NCBI RefSeq assembly: GCF_001280065.1
Contig: NZ_LGEA01000102.1
Coordinates: 124,001 to 188,000, forward strand
Source of the DNA: Streptomyces sp. NRRL B-1140
Lineage (GTDB): Bacteria; Actinomycetota; Actinomycetes; Streptomycetales; Streptomycetaceae
Length of the DNA: 64,000 nucleotides
Direction of reading: 5' to 3'
The notes below the pieces were generated by a model. That model was not told where the DNA came from and made no database searches. It saw nothing but the letters and a program-made list of their open reading frames with translations. The position numbers and the translations under genes were made by a program. Positions 36,471-45,932 of the stretch are shown here, piece by piece; the stretch's first letter is position 1, and each line of letters begins with the position of its first letter.

Positions 36471-36673
36471 CTACATCTCTCCCGGGTTGTACGGAGACTG
36501 CTTGCCGACGGTTGCAACCGGCGGGGCCGCGGATTCATTCCGGGGCCGGGCGCTCGATCTCGGCTCCTTTCATGCTCGCACACGCGCCGGGAACCGGAAA
36601 ACGGCTCTTTCCGGGTCTTCCCGGGAATGAACGGCGGCTCGCCGGGATTCACGTCACACAGACGCTATGGCCA

Positions 36674-36721
36674 TCGTCAAAGTGACGTGAAGCGGTTATG
36701 ATAGATAGCGTCAAATCGACG
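36674..36721 (+). promoter_or_regulatory. nadA promoter with twin palindromic operators
   Basis: Promoter TCGTCA (36674-36679), 17-nt spacer, TATGAT (36697-36702). Palindrome A, CGTCAAAGTGACG (36675-36687), covers the -35 box; palindrome B, CGTCAAATCGACG (36709-36721), covers the expected start site. Centres are 34 bp apart, about three helical turns. The GTCA-N3-TGAC core resembles NrtR-type NAD operators; the regulator is not in this window. Confidence 0.7.
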
Positions 36722-36752
36722 AAAAGTCGCAGAAACAGAAAGGGTGCGTGTC

Positions 36753-37937
36753 GTGACCACCGCCCAGACCCAGGAGCTCGACGTCCAGCCGACGCCCCTC
36801 GCCCTGCTGCTCCTCGGCCGTGAGGCCGACCCGAAGAGCGAGCGCGGTGTGGAGTGTCCCGGCGACCTGCCCTCGCCGTCCGACCCGGACCTGGTGGAGC
36901 GCGCCCGCAAGGCGAAGGAGAAGCTCGGGGACAAGGTCTTCGTGCTCGGCCACCACTACCAGCGTGACGAGGTCATCCAGTTCGCCGACGTGACGGGTGA
37001 CTCGTTCAAGCTCGCCCGGGACGCCGCCGCCCGTCCGGAGGCCGAGTACATCGTGTTCTGCGGCGTGCACTTCATGGCGGAGTCGGCGGACATCCTGACG
37101 TCCGACGACCAGAAGGTCGTCCTGCCCGACCTGGCCGCCGGCTGCTCGATGGCCGACATGGCGACGGCCGAGCAGGTCGCCGAGTGCTGGGACGTGCTGA
37201 CCGAGGCCGGGATAGCCGAGCAGGTCGTGCCCGTCTCGTACATGAACTCCTCCGCCGACATCAAGGCGTTCACGGGCAAGCACGGTGGCACGATCTGCAC
37301 CTCGTCCAACGCCAAGCGGGCTCTGGACTGGGCCTTCGAGCAGGGCGAGAAGGTCCTCTTCCTGCCCGACCAGCACCTCGGCCGCAACACCGCCGTGCGG
37401 GACATGGGCATGTCCCTGGAGGACTGCGTCCTCTACAACCCGCACAAGCCGAACGGCGGGCTGACGGCCGACGAGCTGCGCGCGGCGAAGATGATCCTGT
37501 GGCGCGGCCACTGCTCGGTGCACGGCCGCTTCAGCCTGGACTCGGTGAACGACGTGCGCGAGCGGATCCCGGGCGTCAACGTCCTGGTGCACCCCGAGTG
37601 CAGGCACGAGGTCGTGGCCGCGGCGGACTACGTCGGCTCGACGGAGTACATCATCAAGGCCCTGGAGGCCGCGCCGGCCGGTTCCAAGTGGGCCATCGGC
37701 ACGGAACTGAACCTGGTCCGCCGCCTGGCGAACCGTTTCGCTCCCGAGGGCAAGGAGATCGTCTTCCTCGACAAGACGGTCTGCTTCTGCTCGACCATGA
37801 ACCGCATCGACCTCCCGCACCTGGTCTGGGCCCTGGAGTCCCTGGCCGAGGGCAGCCTCGTCAACCGCATCGAGGTGGACAAGGAGACGGAGGCGTTCGC
37901 CAAGCTGGCCCTGGAGCGGATGCTGGCGCTGCCGTAG
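36753..37937 (+). CDS. nadA: Quinolinate synthase A
   Basis: 394 residues taking GTG 36753 (VTTAQTQELD), with AAAGGG 8 nt upstream; a GTG three codons earlier is less well placed. It condenses iminoaspartate with dihydroxyacetone phosphate to quinolinate in NAD synthesis, using an oxygen-sensitive 4Fe-4S cluster. Repeated NadA-fold motifs are visible: LGHHYQRDEVIQFAD, VFCGVHFMAESA with the first cluster Cys, CSMADMA, VLVHPECRHEV with the second, and TVCFCSTMNRI with the last. The nadB and nadC genes are not adjacent. Two palindromes over the promoter suggest NAD-responsive repression. Confidence 0.96.
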   Translation: MTTAQTQELDVQPTPLALLLLGREADPKSERGVECPGDLPSPSDPDLVERARKAKEKLGDKVFVLGHHYQRDEVIQFADVTGDSFKLARDAAARPEAEYIVFCGVHFMAESADILTSDDQKVVLPDLAAGCSMADMATAEQVAECWDVLTEAGIAEQVVPVSYMNSSADIKAFTGKHGGTICTSSNAKRALDWAFEQGEKVLFLPDQHLGRNTAVRDMGMSLEDCVLYNPHKPNGGLTADELRAAKMILWRGHCSVHGRFSLDSVNDVRERIPGVNVLVHPECRHEVVAAADYVGSTEYIIKALEAAPAGSKWAIGTELNLVRRLANRFAPEGKEIVFLDKTVCFCSTMNRIDLPHLVWALESLAEGSLVNRIEVDKETEAFAKLALERMLALP

Positions 37938-37955
37938 CCGTCGTCCGGCCCGCCG

Positions 37956-40196
37956 TCACCCCGAGCGCGGTTTCCGCTCGGGGTGGGCGGGGTCGAGGCT
38001 GAAGACCGTGCCGCCGGGGGTGGCGGCGACCAACGCGCCGTCGAGCGTCCGCACCTCGGTGGCGCCCCAGTCGGTGTCGTCACGCACGGCCCGCGGCAGC
38101 GTTTCCCAGAGCAGGGTGCCCTTCTTCGCGTCGAGCGCACCGACCCGGCCGGTGGCACTGGCCAGGTACACCGCCCGGGTCCGCGGGTCGTACGTCGCCT
38201 CGCTCGGCCGCTCCAGGCTGGTCGAGGTCTGCCACAGCGGCTTGCCCGTCCCGGCGGAGACGGCGGTGACCTGCCCGTTCGACGAGGCGAACCACAACGT
38301 GCCGTCCGCCGGCGACACCTGTCCCCCGTACTCCTCGGCCAGCTTCGTGATGCGGTGGGCACCCGTGCGGGGGTCCACCGTCCGGATGGCCGCGTAGGGA
38401 ACGTCCTGGCCCATGAGCAGGTTGCCGTCCTCGTCCTCGCTGAGGTCCAGGAAGAGGAGTCGGCCGTCGAAGGCACCGAGGAGGTTGGCCTTCGCCGGGA
38501 CGGTCAACTGCCGGTGCGGACCGTCGGCCCGGCCTGCTTCGACGACCAGGGAGGGGCCGGACGCCTCCGGGGCGCACTGCAGGTACAGCCGCTCGCCCGC
38601 TCCCGTGGTCCCGCAGTAGTGCCGCACGGGCAGCCGCTGCGTCCAGCGCGCGGCTCCGCTGTGGGGCGAACGGGCGGTCACGGAGGTGCCGTCGCCCTCC
38701 GGGAGCACGACGAGGCCGGCGGACAGCACCGGATCGATCCACTCGGCGTTCACCGCGCGCTGCCACAGCCGGTCACCGGTGCCGGTGTCGAAGGCGAGGA
38801 TCCGGTTCGGCCCCTCGCCCTGCGGTTCCTGCTGCACCACCACCGCGTCGTCCCGGACACCGAGGATCTTGAACCTGGAGAAGTCGTCACCGGTGACGGA
38901 CGCCGCCGGACCGGCACGCCAGACGGTCGCTCCCGTCCTGCCGTCCAACCGTACGGGCAGGATCCCGTCGCCCGCGCAGAACACGGCGCGCTCGTGGACG
39001 TGGCACTGCGGACCGCCCCGCGTTCCGCCCTCCTGCCGTTCGGGCACCGTGCGCACTCCGCGCGCGGCCGTCTCATAGACCGTCGTCTGCCAGGGCCGCC
39101 ATCCGGCCGGCGGCGCCGCCCAGCGGGACTGCGCGGAGGGGTCACCGCTCAGCGCCCAGCCGGGGCCCAGGGTCAGATAGGCCGTCAGGCCGAGGACGAC
39201 AGCACCCACCGCGCCCGTCACGACCGGCATCGGCCGGACCCGACGGCGGGGGCGTCCCGCCTCCGGTGGATCCCCCTCGGCGAGGGGCGGGGCGGCCTGA
39301 GCGCAGCCGGCGGCGGACGCCGGGCGGACGGCGTCGACGGCCGCGAGCCGACCGGCCCGGAGGGTCAGGGTGGCTCCGTCCGCGGCTTCGGGCAGCAGGG
39401 CCGCGAACTCCCCTGCCAGCTCGTCGAGTCCGGGCCGGTCCGGGGCGTCCTTGGCCAGGCAGCGCTCCAGCAGGGCGCGCAGCCGTGGTTCCACCCCGTC
39501 GAGCACGGGTTCGTGGTGGACGACCCGGTACGCCGTCAGATACGGGCTGTCGGCGTCGAAGGGGCCGCGCCCGGTGACGGAGTACACCAGCAGGGACCCG
39601 AGGGAGAAGACGTCCGAGGCGGGGCCGACCGCCCGGGCGTCGACGAGCTGTTCGGGCGACATGAAGGGCGGTGTGCCGATCATCTGGCCGGTCTCGGTGA
39701 GCGTCTGGTGGTCCCCGGCCGCGCGGGAGATGCCGAAGTCGATGACGCGCGGGCCGTCCTCGGCCAGCAGGACGTTGGCCGGCTTCAGGTCCCGGTGGAC
39801 CACCCCCGCCCGGTGGATGTCGCGCAGCGCCTCCACCAGCCCCAGGGCGATGCCGCGCAGTTCGGCCTCCGGCAGGGCGCCCCGGTCGCGGATCCGCCGG
39901 GCGAGCGAGGGGCCGGGCACGTACTGGGTGGCCATCCAGGGCCGCGCCGCGTCGGGGTCCGCGTCCAGGACCGGCGCCGTGAAGGCTCCGCTGACCTTGC
40001 GGACCGCCGCGATCTCCTGCCGGAACCGGGTGCGGAAGACGGCGTCCGCCGCGTACTGGGCATGCACGACCTTGAGGGCCACGACACGGCCCGAACGGGC
40101 CCTGGCCCGGTAGACCACGCCCATCCCCCCGGCCCCGAGCCGGTCGAGCGGCCGGTAGCCACCGACCGACTTCGGGTCGTCGCTGTGCAGCGGCAC
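37956..40196 (-). CDS. Ser/Thr protein kinase with PQQ-type beta-propeller ectodomain
   Basis: 746 residues from GTG 40196 (VPLHSDDPKSVGGYRP) with GGAAGGGGA upstream. The Hanks-type kinase occupies residues about 12-275: glycine loop LGAGGMGVVYRA, VVALKVV lysine, VHRDLKPANVLL, DFGIS and GTPPFMSPEQ. A juxtamembrane Arg/Pro-rich linker and one helix (VVTGAVGAVVLGLTAYLTL, near 355) lead to an outside domain of PQQ/WD-like repeats (GTGDRLWQRAV, SGAARWTQRL, GTGKPLWQT, KKGTLLWET). The propeller probably senses an envelope ligand and the kinase signals inward. It is convergent with nadA (18-nt gap) and has no obvious partner. Confidence 0.93.
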   Translation of the reverse strand: MPLHSDDPKSVGGYRPLDRLGAGGMGVVYRARARSGRVVALKVVHAQYAADAVFRTRFRQEIAAVRKVSGAFTAPVLDADPDAARPWMATQYVPGPSLARRIRDRGALPEAELRGIALGLVEALRDIHRAGVVHRDLKPANVLLAEDGPRVIDFGISRAAGDHQTLTETGQMIGTPPFMSPEQLVDARAVGPASDVFSLGSLLVYSVTGRGPFDADSPYLTAYRVVHHEPVLDGVEPRLRALLERCLAKDAPDRPGLDELAGEFAALLPEAADGATLTLRAGRLAAVDAVRPASAAGCAQAAPPLAEGDPPEAGRPRRRVRPMPVVTGAVGAVVLGLTAYLTLGPGWALSGDPSAQSRWAAPPAGWRPWQTTVYETAARGVRTVPERQEGGTRGGPQCHVHERAVFCAGDGILPVRLDGRTGATVWRAGPAASVTGDDFSRFKILGVRDDAVVVQQEPQGEGPNRILAFDTGTGDRLWQRAVNAEWIDPVLSAGLVVLPEGDGTSVTARSPHSGAARWTQRLPVRHYCGTTGAGERLYLQCAPEASGPSLVVEAGRADGPHRQLTVPAKANLLGAFDGRLLFLDLSEDEDGNLLMGQDVPYAAIRTVDPRTGAHRITKLAEEYGGQVSPADGTLWFASSNGQVTAVSAGTGKPLWQTSTSLERPSEATYDPRTRAVYLASATGRVGALDAKKGTLLWETLPRAVRDDTDWGATEVRTLDGALVAATPGGTVFSLDPAHPERKPRSG
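37958..37984. terminator. nadA terminator embedded in the 3' end of the kinase gene
   Basis: Perfect 10-bp stem ACCCCGAGCG/CGCTCGGGGT, 7-nt loop, 20 nt past the nadA stop; on the other strand it encodes the last residues of the kinase. Confidence 0.65.
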
Positions 40197-40255
40197 GCCC
40201 GAATCCCCTTCCCCCGTGAAGCCGTTCGAGAGCCACAGGATACGTAACCGGACAA

Positions 40256-40303
40256 GGCGGCGGCCGGGCACCGGACGGGGAGGTCCGGTGCCCGGCCGCC
40301 GCC
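40256..40303. terminator. Terminator after the RND pump gene
   Basis: Perfect 21-bp stem with a 6-nt loop (arms begin GGCGGCGGCCGGGCACC), 12 nt past the pump stop and 60 nt upstream of the kinase start. Confidence 0.88.
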
Positions 40304-40314
40304 GGGTCACGCCG

Positions 40315-43300
40315 TCACGCCCGCGCGTGCTCCGGTTCCGTCGCGTCCGTCCGCTGGGCCGGCAGGCCCTTCTTCGCCGCGCGCTTCCTCGCCCGGCGCT
40401 CCTTGCGGAGTTCGACCATCGCGTACAGCGTCGGGACCAGCAGCAGCGTCAGCAGCGTCGAGGTGACCAGACCGCCGATCACGACCACGGCGAGCGGCTG
40501 GGCGATGAAGCCGCCCTCGCCGGTGATGCCGAGGGCCATCGGCAGCAGGGCGAAGATCGTCGCCAGGGCGGTCATCAGGATCGGGCGCAGCCGGTGCCGG
40601 CCGCCCTCGATGACGGCCTCGACGACGCCGTGGCCCTGCTTGCGGTACTGGTTGATCAGGTCGATCAGCACGATCGCGTTCGTCACCACGATGCCGATCA
40701 GCATCAGCATGCCGATCATCGCCGGGACGCCCATCGGGGTGCCGGTGGCGATCAGCAGGCCGATCGCGCCGGTGGCGGCGAACGGGATGGAGACGAGCAG
40801 GATCAGCGGCTGGACCAGGGACTTGAAGGTGCCGACCAGCAGCATGAAGACGATCGCGATGGCCGCCAGCATCGCCAGGCCCAGGTTGGCGAACGCCTCG
40901 TCCTGGTCCTCGGAGACACCGCCGATCGACGCCGTGGCGCCGTCCGGGAGCTTCAGCGCGTCGACCTTCGACTGGAGCTGGGCGCTGACCGCGCCGGTGT
41001 TGTCGCCGGTCGGCTTCGCGGTGATGGTGGCCGCCCGCTGGCCGTCGATGCGGGTCATCGAGACCGGGCCGTCGACCTGCTTCACCGTGGCGATGTCGCC
41101 GAGCCTCACCGTGCCGCCGAGGCGCAGGTCCTGAAGCTGCTTCAGGGTCTTGGCGGGCTTGGCCGAGCGGATGACGACGTCGCGCTCGGTGTCGTCCAGG
41201 ACCGCCTTGGCGGCGGTGGTGCCGCGGACGGCCTGGGCGACGGCGGCGCCGAGCGTCCGGTCGTCGAAACCGGCCGCGGCCGCCTTGTCGTCGGCCTTGA
41301 CCGAGATGCGCGGCACGCTGGTCGCGAGGTCGCTGGAGACGTCCGTGACGTCGTCGAGCGAGGCGACCGTCCTGCGGACCTCCTCGGCCGCCGTGCGCAG
41401 GACGCCGGCGTCGGCGGCCTTCACGACCACACTGAGGTCCTGGCTGGCGAATCCGTCACCGGCGGCGACGGTGGTCGTGCCGATGCCCTTCAGTCCGGCC
41501 AGGCCCTTCTCGATGCCGTCCTGGACGTCCTCGTAAGACGCCGAGTCGTCGAGCATGACCTGGTACGAGGCCTGGTTGGTGTCCGTGCCGCCGCCGAAGG
41601 CCGCCATGAAGCCGGACGAGCCGACCGTGACCTGGTAGTCCTTCACGCCCTTGGTGCCGGCGAGCAGCCGCTCGACCTTCCTGGCCTGGGCGTCCGTCGC
41701 GGACAGGCTGGTGCCGGGCTTCAGCTCCTGCTTGACGGTGAGGACCTCCTGCTCGCCCTGGTCGAAGAAGTTCGTCTTCAGCAGCGGCGCCATGCCGAAC
41801 GTGCCGATCAGGACGACGACCGCGAGGGCCACACTGGTGAGGCGGCGGCGGGTCGCGAAGCGCAGGACGGGGACGTAGAGGCGCTGGAGGCGGCTCCTGG
41901 CCTCCTTCTCCTCGGCGATCCGGCGGGCCTCGGCCGCGTCCTCGGGGGTGCCCTTCGGGGGACGCAGGAACCAGTACGACAGGACCGGCACGACCGTCAG
42001 GGAGACGAGGAGGGACGCCAGCAGCGCGGCCGTGACGGTGAGGCTGAACGAGCCGAACAGCTCGCCCACCATGCCGCCGACCAGGCCGATCGGCAGGAAC
42101 ACCGCGACCGTGGTGAGCGTCGAGGACGTCACCGCGCCCGCCACCTCGCGGACCGCGTTCAGGATCGCCGAGTGACGCTCCTCGCCGTAGCCGAGATGGC
42201 GCTTGATGTTCTCCAGGACCACGATCGAGTCGTCGACGACGCGTCCGACGGCGATGGTCAGGGCGCCCAGGGTGAGGACGTTCAGCGACAGGTCGCGCGT
42301 CCACAGCACGATCAGGGCGAGGACCACGGACAGCGGGATCGACACCGCCGTCACGAGGGTCGAGCGGATCGAGGCCAGGAAGACGAGGATCACCAGGACG
42401 GCGAAGAGCAGACCGAGCGCGCCCTCGGTGGTCAGGCCCTTGATGGACTTGGACACGGCCGGGCCCTGGTCGCTGACGACCGTGAGGCTCGCGCCCGACC
42501 CGAGGTCCTTGCGGAGCTCCGGGAGCTTGTCCTGGACGGCGTCGGAGATGGCGACCGCGCTGCCGTCGCGGTCCATCGTCACGGCGACGGAGAGGCTGGG
42601 CTTGCCGTCGGTGCGGGTGATGGAGTCGGCCGTGGCCTCCTGCTGCTTCACGGCGGCGACGTCACCGAGCCGCACCGGCTTGCCCTTGCCGGGCCCGGCC
42701 GTGACCATCAGGTCCTGGATCTGCTTCAGCGAGGTCAGGCCGCCGCCGACCTGGACCGTGCGGTTGGCGCCGTCCTCGTCGAAGGACCCGGCCGGGACGG
42801 TCGCGCCGCCCGCCTGGAGGGCCTGGGAGAGGGACTGCGAGGTCAGGCCCGCCTTCGCCAGCTTCGCGTCGTCGGGCGTGACGGTGACCTGGAGGTCGCG
42901 CACACCGTCGACGGTGACCTGGCCGACGCCGTCGATGCTCTTCAGGTCCGGCACCACGGTCTTGTCGAGCTGATCGGCCAGGGCCTGCTGGTCGCGGCCG
43001 GAGGTGACGGCGAGGACGACGGTCGGGATGTCGTCCGTCGAACCGGCGACGACCTGCGGGTCGACGTCGTCCGGGAGCTGGACGCGGGCCCGGTTGACGG
43101 CCTGCTGGACGTCGGCGACCAGCTGCTCGGTGCCGTTGCCGTAGTCGAAGGACGCCATGATCACGGCGTTGCCCTCGCTGGCGGTGGAGGTGACGCCGCT
43201 GATGCCGTCGACGGCTTCGAGGGTGTCCTCGATGGGCTCGACGACCTGCTTTTCGACCACGTCCGGGGACGCGCCCTGGTACGGCGCCAGCACCGACACC

Positions 43301-43434
43301 ACGGGCAGTTCGATGGTGGGCAGCAGCTGCTGCTTCAGCTGGGGTATCGCGATCGCCCCGAAGACGAGCGCGATGATCGACATCAGCCCTATGAGGGCTC
43401 GTTGCGCGAGGCTGAATCTCGACAGCCAGGACAT
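40315..43434 (-). CDS. RND (HAE1/AcrB-type) efflux transporter
   Basis: 1039 residues, the usual length. Twelve helices in two halves with two large outer domains (about 35-340 and 560-860). Helix 4 carries the proton-relay Asp pair in AVGRVVDDSIVVLENI; the second half has the matching GIVVTNAIVLIDLINQY. AcrB-type rather than MmpL-type, so the native partner in a single-membrane cell is unclear (no adaptor or TolC gene nearby). It lies downstream of the sensor kinase/response regulator pair (159-nt gap) and is the likely target. The ATG 43434 has a poor ribosome-binding site. Confidence 0.93.
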   Translation of the reverse strand: MSWLSRFSLAQRALIGLMSIIALVFGAIAIPQLKQQLLPTIELPVVSVLAPYQGASPDVVEKQVVEPIEDTLEAVDGISGVTSTASEGNAVIMASFDYGNGTEQLVADVQQAVNRARVQLPDDVDPQVVAGSTDDIPTVVLAVTSGRDQQALADQLDKTVVPDLKSIDGVGQVTVDGVRDLQVTVTPDDAKLAKAGLTSQSLSQALQAGGATVPAGSFDEDGANRTVQVGGGLTSLKQIQDLMVTAGPGKGKPVRLGDVAAVKQQEATADSITRTDGKPSLSVAVTMDRDGSAVAISDAVQDKLPELRKDLGSGASLTVVSDQGPAVSKSIKGLTTEGALGLLFAVLVILVFLASIRSTLVTAVSIPLSVVLALIVLWTRDLSLNVLTLGALTIAVGRVVDDSIVVLENIKRHLGYGEERHSAILNAVREVAGAVTSSTLTTVAVFLPIGLVGGMVGELFGSFSLTVTAALLASLLVSLTVVPVLSYWFLRPPKGTPEDAAEARRIAEEKEARSRLQRLYVPVLRFATRRRLTSVALAVVVLIGTFGMAPLLKTNFFDQGEQEVLTVKQELKPGTSLSATDAQARKVERLLAGTKGVKDYQVTVGSSGFMAAFGGGTDTNQASYQVMLDDSASYEDVQDGIEKGLAGLKGIGTTTVAAGDGFASQDLSVVVKAADAGVLRTAAEEVRRTVASLDDVTDVSSDLATSVPRISVKADDKAAAAGFDDRTLGAAVAQAVRGTTAAKAVLDDTERDVVIRSAKPAKTLKQLQDLRLGGTVRLGDIATVKQVDGPVSMTRIDGQRAATITAKPTGDNTGAVSAQLQSKVDALKLPDGATASIGGVSEDQDEAFANLGLAMLAAIAIVFMLLVGTFKSLVQPLILLVSIPFAATGAIGLLIATGTPMGVPAMIGMLMLIGIVVTNAIVLIDLINQYRKQGHGVVEAVIEGGRHRLRPILMTALATIFALLPMALGITGEGGFIAQPLAVVVIGGLVTSTLLTLLLVPTLYAMVELRKERRARKRAAKKGLPAQRTDATEPEHARA

Positions 43435-43472
43435 GGGTGAGGGTCTCTCTTCTGTTAACGGCAGAAGCGGCA

Positions 43473-43496
43473 GCGGGCGCGCAGATGAGCGCCCGC
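43473..43496. terminator. Candidate terminator after the two-component genes
   Basis: GCGGGCGC/GCGCCCGC perfect 8-bp stem, 8-nt loop, about 100 nt past the response-regulator stop and 39 nt before the pump start. It could instead be an attenuator or operator of the pump. Confidence 0.4.
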
Positions 43497-43593
43497 CCCT
43501 ACACCCTGAGCCATGGGGGGACCGGGTTTCGTAGGCCCCAGGTCCAAATCCTTACGCGGCGCCTACTCCGGCCGCAGTACGGCCGGGCCGGGC

Positions 43594-44277
43594 TCACTCC
43601 ACCCTTGGACGGACCAGGCCGGACTCGTACGCGGTGACGACGAGCTGGGCGCGGTCCCGGGCACCCAGCTTGGCCATGGCCCGGTTGACGTGCGTCTTCA
43701 CGGTCAGCGGGCTGACTTCGAGGCGCTCGGCGATCTCGTCGTTGGAGTGCCCGCCGGCGACCAGGACGAGCACCTCGCGTTCGCGGACGGTGAGCGAGTC
43801 GAGCCGTTCGCCGCGGCCCGGGTCGCGGTCGTCGTCGGCCGGGTCCTCGGTGGCGAGGAACCGGGCGATCAGGCCCGTGGTGGCCGCCGGGGAGAGCAGG
43901 GCCTGTCCGCCCGCGGCGATGCGGATGGCGTTCAGCAGCTCCTCGGGTTCGGCGCCCTTGCCGAGGAAGCCGGAGGCGCCGGCCCGCAGCGACTGCACGA
44001 CGTAGTCGTCGACCTCGAAGGTCGTCAGGATGACCACCCGGACGTCGGCGAGGTCGGGGTCGGCGCTGATCATGCGGGTCGCGGCGAGACCGTCGGTGCC
44101 GGGCATGCGGATGTCCATGAGCACGACGTCGGCCTGCTGCTCCTTCGTCAGCCGGACCGCTTCCGCGCCGTCGGAGGCCTCGCCGACCACCTCCATGTCG
44201 GGCTCGGAGTCGACGAGCACGCGAAAGGCGCTGCGCAGCAGCGCCTGGTCGTCGGCGAGCAGGACACGGATGGTCAT
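43594..44277 (-). CDS. NarL/LuxR-family response regulator
   Basis: 227 residues, start overlapping the kinase stop by 4 bp (ATGA). Receiver domain 1-120: ADDQ acidic pair, phospho-Asp in VVLMDIRMPGTDG, switch Thr in VVILTTF, and Lys in GFLGKGAEP. The C-terminal LuxR helix-turn-helix (about 160-220) reads LTVREREVLVLVAGGHSNDEIAERLEVSPLTVKTHVNRAM. It would be phosphorylated by the adjacent kinase and probably controls the RND pump and/or psp genes. Confidence 0.95.
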   Translation of the reverse strand: MTIRVLLADDQALLRSAFRVLVDSEPDMEVVGEASDGAEAVRLTKEQQADVVLMDIRMPGTDGLAATRMISADPDLADVRVVILTTFEVDDYVVQSLRAGASGFLGKGAEPEELLNAIRIAAGGQALLSPAATTGLIARFLATEDPADDDRDPGRGERLDSLTVREREVLVLVAGGHSNDEIAERLEVSPLTVKTHVNRAMAKLGARDRAQLVVTAYESGLVRPRVE

Positions 44278-45494
44278 GCGGGGTCCTCTCCGGTCGGTGT
44301 GCGGTTCTTCACCGGCAGGATGGCATGGACGCGAAAACCGCCTCCGTAGCGGGGACCGGTGGTGAGGGTGCCGCGCAGTGCCGTGACGCGTTCGCGCATG
44401 CCGAGCAGTCCGTGGCCGCCGCCGCTGTCCTGGGTATCGGGCTCGCCGCCGCCGTCGTCGAGCACGGTGATCTCGATGTGCGGTCCGACGCGGACGACGC
44501 TGACCTCCGCCTTGGCCTGGGGCCCGGCGTGCTTCTGCACATTGGTGAGGGCCTCCTGGATGATCCGGTAGGCGGCCAGGTCGACGGCCGCGGGCAGGGT
44601 GGTGCCCTGGTCGGCGCGGGCGACCTCGATGTGCAGGCCGGCGTTGCGGAAGGTGCCGGTGAGTTCGCCGAGGCGGTCCAGGCCCGGGGCGGGTTCGGTG
44701 GGGGCCTCGGGGTCGTCGGAGTGCCGGAGCAGGCCCACGGTGGCGCGGAGTTCGTTGAGGGCGGAGCGGCTGGCCTCGCGGACGTGCCCGAGGGCCTCTT
44801 TGGCCTGGTCGGGGCGCTTGTCCATGACGTGGGCGGCGACCCCGGCCTGCACGTTGACCAGGGCGATGTGGTGGGCGACGACGTCGTGCAGGTCCCGGGC
44901 GATGCGCAGGCGTTCCTCGGCGACGCGGCGGCGGGCCTCCTCCTCGCGGGTGCGCTCGGCCCGTTCGGCGCGCTCCCGGATGGCCTGGACGAAGGCGCGG
45001 CGGCTGCGGACGGCGTCACCCGCGGTGGCGCCGATGCCGGTCCAGGCGAAGATCGCGAGGTTCTCCTGGGCGTACCAGGGCAGGGAGCCGGCCGACATGG
45101 CGGCGCCGGTCAGCACGGTCATGGTGAGCAGGCCGGCGCGCCAGGTGGTGGGGCGGTCGGTGGTGGAGGCGACGGTGTAGAGCGCGATGACGGCGGACAT
45201 CGCGACGGGGGTGCGGGGGTCGCCGGTGAGGGACTCGACGACGGAGAGGGTGCCGGTGACGGCGAGGACCGTCATGGGGGCACGGCGGCGGAAGACCAGG
45301 GCGGCGGCGCCGAGGGCCATGAGGACGAGGCTGAGGGGGTCGGGGGTGCGCAGGGCCCAGCTGACGCTGTCACGGTGGCGGGGTTCGACGAACGAGCCGG
45401 CGACCATGCAGACCAGGACGGCGAGGGCGAGGACGGCGTCCAGGGCCAGGGGGTGCGCCTTGGCCTGGTGTTTGGCCCGCGCGAGGGTGCTCAC
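44274..45494 (-). CDS. HisKA_3-type sensor histidine kinase
   Basis: 406 residues from GTG 45494. Four to five hydrophobic helices with very short outer loops (residues about 15-150) suggest membrane sensing of the DesK/LiaS kind. The dimerisation box has the phospho-His in ARDLHDVVAHHIALVNVQ (about 205); the ATPase domain has IQEALTNVQKHA (N box) and HGLLGMRERV. It is coupled to the response regulator by a 4-bp overlap. It follows pspAA by 136 nt, so it probably belongs to an envelope-stress module. Confidence 0.93.
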   Translation of the reverse strand: MSTLARAKHQAKAHPLALDAVLALAVLVCMVAGSFVEPRHRDSVSWALRTPDPLSLVLMALGAAALVFRRRAPMTVLAVTGTLSVVESLTGDPRTPVAMSAVIALYTVASTTDRPTTWRAGLLTMTVLTGAAMSAGSLPWYAQENLAIFAWTGIGATAGDAVRSRRAFVQAIRERAERAERTREEEARRRVAEERLRIARDLHDVVAHHIALVNVQAGVAAHVMDKRPDQAKEALGHVREASRSALNELRATVGLLRHSDDPEAPTEPAPGLDRLGELTGTFRNAGLHIEVARADQGTTLPAAVDLAAYRIIQEALTNVQKHAGPQAKAEVSVVRVGPHIEITVLDDGGGEPDTQDSGGGHGLLGMRERVTALRGTLTTGPRYGGGFRVHAILPVKNRTPTGEDPA

Positions 45495-45630
45495 GGGGGT
45501 TCACGGTAGCCGGGGTGGGTGTGCGGGGGTATGGGGGCGGGGTCGCAAGGCTGGTTGTGAGGTGCTCGGCGTGCGGGGTGAGGTCGGGTGGGTCCGCAGC
45601 CCGGCGCAGCGGTGTGCTGCCCGCGGACCA

Positions 45631-45909
45631 CTAACCCGGGATCAAGCCGTCGTCGCTCAGGAGCTCCCGGACTTCCTCCAAGGTCGCGTCGGGAGACGGC
45701 AGGATCAGTTCCGATGGTTCGAGGGAGTCGTCCGGGAGGGGGTCTCCGAGGTCGCGGACCCTGGCCAGGAGGGCCTGGAGAGTGCGGCGGAAGCCGGGGC
45801 CGTCGCCGTTCTCCATCTCCGCCAGGAGTTCGTCGTCCAGCCTGTTCAGCTCGGCGAGGTGGCCGTCGGCCAGACTCACCTGGCCCTCCCCCATGATCCG
45901 TACGATCAT
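45631..45909 (-). CDS. pspAA: PspA-associated protein PspAA
   Basis: 92 residues, start MIVRIMGEGQVSLADGHLAE behind AGGAGG at 5-nt spacing. It is the small acidic partner encoded right after pspA in many actinobacteria; the N-terminal beta hairpin and helical LNRLDDELLAEME are typical. It probably binds PspA or tunes its oligomers. It follows pspA by 23 nt in one transcript. Confidence 0.92.
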   Translation of the reverse strand: MIVRIMGEGQVSLADGHLAELNRLDDELLAEMENGDGPGFRRTLQALLARVRDLGDPLPDDSLEPSELILPSPDATLEEVRELLSDDGLIPG

Positions 45910-45932
45910 GTCGCCCTCCTAGGCGTGGACCC

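Noticed and set aside
40216-43440. A 1074-codon open frame on the plus strand opposite the RND pump gene
   Set aside because: Low-complexity translation (Arg/Asp/Gln-rich) with no motif; the opposite strand encodes a full-length transporter.
43500-43560. tRNA-like stretch with GGTCCAAATCC
   Set aside because: No acceptor stem, anticodon arm or D-loop can be drawn around it.
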